DNA from: Candidatus Moranbacteria bacterium RIFCSPLOWO2_12_FULL_48_12
Lineage (GTDB): Bacteria > Patescibacteriota > Minisyncoccia > Moranbacterales > UBA1568
Length of the DNA: 16,533 nucleotides
Direction: 5' to 3'
NCBI GenBank assembly: GCA_001784735.1
Contig: MFSB01000054.1
Coordinates: forward strand, 1 to 16,533
In this document: positions 14,118 to 16,533 of the stretch, piece by piece
Numbering within the stretch: the first letter of the stretch is position 1
Layout: every line of letters begins with the position of its first letter
Program-made: the position numbers and the translations under genes
Notes under the pieces: model-generated
Seen by the model: the letters and a program-made list of their open reading frames with translations, nothing else
The model's database searches: none
What the model was told of the DNA's origin: nothing

Positions 14118-15308
14118 CTAAATTTTCACGAAATCTTTTTTCCCCACTTTCAAAACCTTGCCAGCATAACTGCCATCCAGTGTTATCTGCCAGTCGGTGA
14201 TCTTTTGGCCGTCGAGCTCGACCCCCCCCTGCTCAATTTTTCTGCGGGCATCAGTCTTGCTCTTCGCCAGTCCCTCAGCGACCATAAACTCCGCTAAAGT
14301 CAAGCCAAGAGAAGGTGCCTGCGATGGACGGGCATCTTCCGGAATTTGTTTCTTGGAAAAAGTTTCTATGAAATATTGTTCCGCCTCTCCCGCTTTTTTA
14401 TCACCGTGATAGAGCGTCACGATCTCTTTGGCCAATCTTATTTTGGCATCGCGCGGATTCAGCGTTCCTTTTTGCATATCAGTCTTGACTTTTGTGACAG
14501 TTTTCACAGGCAGGCGCGTGCAGTGGATGAGGTATGCGACGATCTGTTCATCCGGGATGCTCATCACTTTGCCGAACATATCATTCGATGCATCGAAAAG
14601 ATTGATGGTATTTCCATAGCTCGAACTCATCTTGCGACCGTCCGTGCCGAGAATGAGATTGGTCATCAGGATATCTTGCGGCTTCTCTCCGTGAGCTTCC
14701 TGCAGACGCCGACCAGCCAATAGATTGAAACGCTGATCAGTACCCCCCAGTTCCACGTCCGCATTCACCGCAATACTGTCGAACCCCTGCATCAAGGGAT
14801 AGAGCACTTCCCGGAGCGACACGCGCTTGCCTCCGTCCAAACGCTTCTTGATGTTTTCCCGCGCGATAAACTCCGCCAGAGAAAATAAATTGGCCTGCTT
14901 ACCGATGTCTTCATAACCCAGTTTTTCCAGCCAGGTAGAATTATAGTGTATTTCTGCTTTGGACAGATCGATGAGCGCTGCCAGTTGCTGGGTATATGTT
15001 TTCATATTCTTTTCAATCGTATCTTCGGAGAGCATGGGGCGCTCGCTCTCCTTGTCTGACGTGTCGCCGATGACACCGGTAAAATCTCCCACAATAAGCA
15101 CGATCGTATGCCCCAGCTCTTGGAAATCTCGCAGTTTGAGGAGCACCACCGCGCGCCCCAGATGGATACTGGGGCTGGTCGGGTCGATGCCGAACTTGAT
15201 GCGTAATTTTTCCCCAGAAAGCAATCTTTTTTTGAGATGTTCACGATCAATGACTTCTGCCACTCCTCTACTCAAAAGGTCGTCAATTTGTTTTCCACTC
15301 TCCGGCAT
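14118..15308 (-). CDS. tyrS: Tyrosine-tRNA ligase
   Basis: The 396-residue class I enzyme charges tRNA-Tyr. The HIGH-type motif is HLGR (49-52) within DPTSPSIHLGRA, and the KMSKS-type motif is KMSSS (226-230). ELGGTDQRFN (about 196-205) lines the tyrosine pocket, and the C-terminal 60 residues (EFMVAEGLAKSKTDARRKIE region) form an S4 RNA-binding domain. These features match the shorter, TyrZ-like bacterial type. The start at 15308 is 4 nt after the stop of the 85-residue gene, and the stop is one base before tsaC, so this is the middle of a tight operon. A TACAAT box at 15320-15315 would place a transcript start on the ATG itself, but the operon layout makes this doubtful. Confidence 0.97.
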   Translation of the reverse strand: MPESGKQIDDLLSRGVAEVIDREHLKKRLLSGEKLRIKFGIDPTSPSIHLGRAVVLLKLRDFQELGHTIVLIVGDFTGVIGDTSDKESERPMLSEDTIEKNMKTYTQQLAALIDLSKAEIHYNSTWLEKLGYEDIGKQANLFSLAEFIARENIKKRLDGGKRVSLREVLYPLMQGFDSIAVNADVELGGTDQRFNLLAGRRLQEAHGEKPQDILMTNLILGTDGRKMSSSYGNTINLFDASNDMFGKVMSIPDEQIVAYLIHCTRLPVKTVTKVKTDMQKGTLNPRDAKIRLAKEIVTLYHGDKKAGEAEQYFIETFSKKQIPEDARPSQAPSLGLTLAEFMVAEGLAKSKTDARRKIEQGGVELDGQKITDWQITLDGSYAGKVLKVGKKDFVKI

Positions 15309-15312
15309 ATAT

Positions 15313-15570
15313 TTATTGTAACATTTTAAAAATCCCTTCTCTTTTCATTTTGAGGAACAATAGATAATCAATATCTTGACGTTTTCTCATTGCAACTTCC
15401 AAAAGAATTTCTCGGTGTTCAAAATCTTCTTCAGAATCCGCTATCATTATTTTTTTTCTTTCTTCCAAAACGGCCTCAAGAATGTCCTGCCTCCGCTTAT
15501 CTTCTTGCTGTGGCAATTCTTGTTTGCGTGGAATCTTCCCCACTCCTCTCATTTCCAAAATTCCTTTCAT
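15313..15570 (-). CDS. Small charged protein of unknown function
   Basis: The 85-residue protein is very rich in Lys, Arg and Glu with few aromatic residues, and residues about 20-80 look helical or coiled-coil (EDKRRQDILEAVLEERKK). It has no signal peptide or membrane segment. It starts 6 nt after the stop of the 96-residue gene and ends 4 nt before tyrS, which supports it being real and co-transcribed. An alternative start is the Met at residue 7. I do not recognise the family. Confidence 0.65.
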   Translation of the reverse strand: MKGILEMRGVGKIPRKQELPQQEDKRRQDILEAVLEERKKIMIADSEEDFEHREILLEVAMRKRQDIDYLLFLKMKREGIFKMLQ

Positions 15571-15576
15571 AGAAAT

Positions 15577-15867
15577 TTACTTTAACCCTAATTTAGATTT
15601 TGTGAGCCTATACTGGTCATCGGAAATCTGGCCGGACTTGCGCATGGCTTCGAGCGACGAGAGAATCTCGCCTTTGTTTTTCTCTATATTCTTGGGCGTC
15701 ATAGATTTCCTGATCGCCTTCTCGCGATCAGCCGGACTCATCTTCATCAGCCGCCGCATGGCGAAACGCTGGAACATATTCATATCCTTAGAATTCTTCA
15801 TCCCAGGAATAGTCGGGAGGCTATCCTCTCCATCCGCATCATTTTTTTTAAATGGATTCCACCGCAT
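15577..15867 (-). CDS. Small soluble protein with SHOCT-like C-terminus, function unknown
   Basis: The 96-residue protein begins MRWNPFKK and has a polar N-terminal half, a basic Met-rich helix (about 32-50, MFQRFAMRRLMKMSP) and a C-terminal segment ILSSLEAMRKSGQISDDQ followed by YRLTKSKLG. This last part resembles the SHOCT short domain, in which a helix, the word G-x-I-(S/T) and an acidic helix follow one another. It is the first gene of the cluster leading to tyrS. It lies 135 nt after secF, from which it is separated by an AT-rich stretch. The role is unknown; the SHOCT resemblance is inference. Confidence 0.65.
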   Translation of the reverse strand: MRWNPFKKNDADGEDSLPTIPGMKNSKDMNMFQRFAMRRLMKMSPADREKAIRKSMTPKNIEKNKGEILSSLEAMRKSGQISDDQYRLTKSKLGLK

Positions 15868-16002
15868 AAATTTAAAATTGAAAAATCAAAATGCAAAATT
15901 ACAATCTAAAAATAAAAATGAACAAACCTTAGGACCATTTTGTATTTCAAACATTTCATATTTTGCATTGTCATTTTTATTTTTGATATTTACATTTTCC
16001 AT
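15868..16002. repeat. AT-rich spacer with inverted repeat
   Basis: AAAAATAAAAATGA (15908-15921) and its exact complement (15971-15984) are separated by 49 nt, and ATGCAAAAT (15891-15899) also recurs inverted (15960-15968). The tract is very AT-rich and resembles the AT-type palindromic spacers common in such genomes. Chance pairing in low-complexity sequence is possible. Confidence 0.4.
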
Positions 16003-16533
16003 TTACTTCGTCTTCATCTTATACCGCGTAACCAAGAGAGCGGAAGCCACATAGATGGAAGAATACGTTCCAAAGATGACACCGATGAGAAGGGCGAGAC
16101 CGAAATACCGGATGCTGTCTCCCCCGAAAATCGTGATGGCGAAGAGGGTGATAATGACTGTGAGCGAGGTATTGATGGAGCGGCCGAGCGTTTCATTGAG
16201 GGAGCGGTTGACAGTGATTTCGAAATCTTCTTTTCTCTGCGAACGGAGCAGATTCTCGCGCACCCGATCATACACCACGATGGTATCATTCACGGAGTAG
16301 CCCAAGATGGTCAAAAGCGCGGCGATGAACGGCACGCCCACTTCGATATTATAATACCTCCCCAAAAGAACGAAGATGCCGATAACTACAATGATATCAT
16401 GCGCCAGCGCGATGACAGCTCCCAGGCCATATTCCCACGACGTCACCGCTCCGGATACGCGGCGGAACGCCCACGCGATATAAAGAGCGATACAGAGGAC
16501 AGAGAGCACGATGCCGGTCAATGCATTCCTTTT
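16003..16533 (-). CDS. secF: Protein translocase subunit SecF, N-terminal part outside the window
   Basis: The frame is open to the right edge; 176 C-terminal residues are present. The signature LGYSVNDTIVVYDRVREN is that of SecF, followed by the conserved Asn-rich helix (ETLGRSINTSLTVIITL) and the last membrane segments; five hydrophobic segments can be seen. SecF works with SecD in the membrane, using the proton gradient to help release proteins exported by SecYEG. A TTG at 16521 is only an internal codon. secD is expected just outside the window. The secreted lipase-like protein encoded in this window would be a substrate of this pathway. Confidence 0.96.
   Translation of the reverse strand, partial: KRNALTGIVLSVLCIALYIAWAFRRVSGAVTSWEYGLGAVIALAHDIIVVIGIFVLLGRYYNIEVGVPFIAALLTILGYSVNDTIVVYDRVRENLLRSQRKEDFEITVNRSLNETLGRSINTSLTVIITLFAITIFGGDSIRYFGLALLIGVIFGTYSSIYVASALLVTRYKMKTK

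Overview
The window most resembles the genome of a Candidate Phyla Radiation (Patescibacteria) bacterium. The gene set fits: a short-leader polyprenyl sugar transferase, DUF2142-type membrane protein, secF, tyrS, pheS and pheT, with many small lineage-type proteins and weak Shine-Dalgarno sites. So does the heavy load of short palindromic repeats. TGA closes at least pheT and the large lipase gene, so the standard bacterial code (not the Gly-UGA code of Gracilibacteria/SR1) is used. The phylum call is inference; no 16S gene is present.

Layout. At the left edge two + strand genes encode membrane proteins (a DUF2142-like protein cut by the window edge, and a two-membrane-segment protein of unknown role). 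They converge, across a double-hairpin repeat, on a long run of - strand genes. Reading that run in the direction of transcription (right to left): secF (partial), two small unknown proteins, tyrS, tsaC, a MITE-like 143-bp insertion, pheS, a 317-nt gap with a dispersed palindrome, pheT, the RNase P RNA gene rnpB with its own strong promoter, a sugar transferase with a potentially self-pairing leader, a small membrane protein overlapping a 1008-residue secreted lipase-like protein, an AT-rich Fic gene behind a consensus promoter with operator-like repeats, a YvlD-type membrane protein and a SAM-dependent methyltransferase.

The right half is translation and tRNA machinery (TyrRS, PheRS alpha and beta, t6A synthesis, RNase P) plus protein export (SecF). 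The left half is envelope biology: sugar transferase, a methyltransferase of the sugar O-methyltransferase type, DUF2142 protein, secreted hydrolase.

The most notable signal is the invasion of genes by palindromic repeats. rnpB carries three long hairpins that all start and end with the same 14-15 nt sequence, inserted at three different places in the RNA. Repeat-like palindromes also lie in frame inside the DUF2142 gene, pheT and pheS, and a 19-bp terminal-inverted-repeat element with a TTTA duplication sits just upstream of pheS. Two regulatory candidates also stand out: the Fic promoter/operator and the 13-bp inverted repeat that would mask the sugar transferase start codon.
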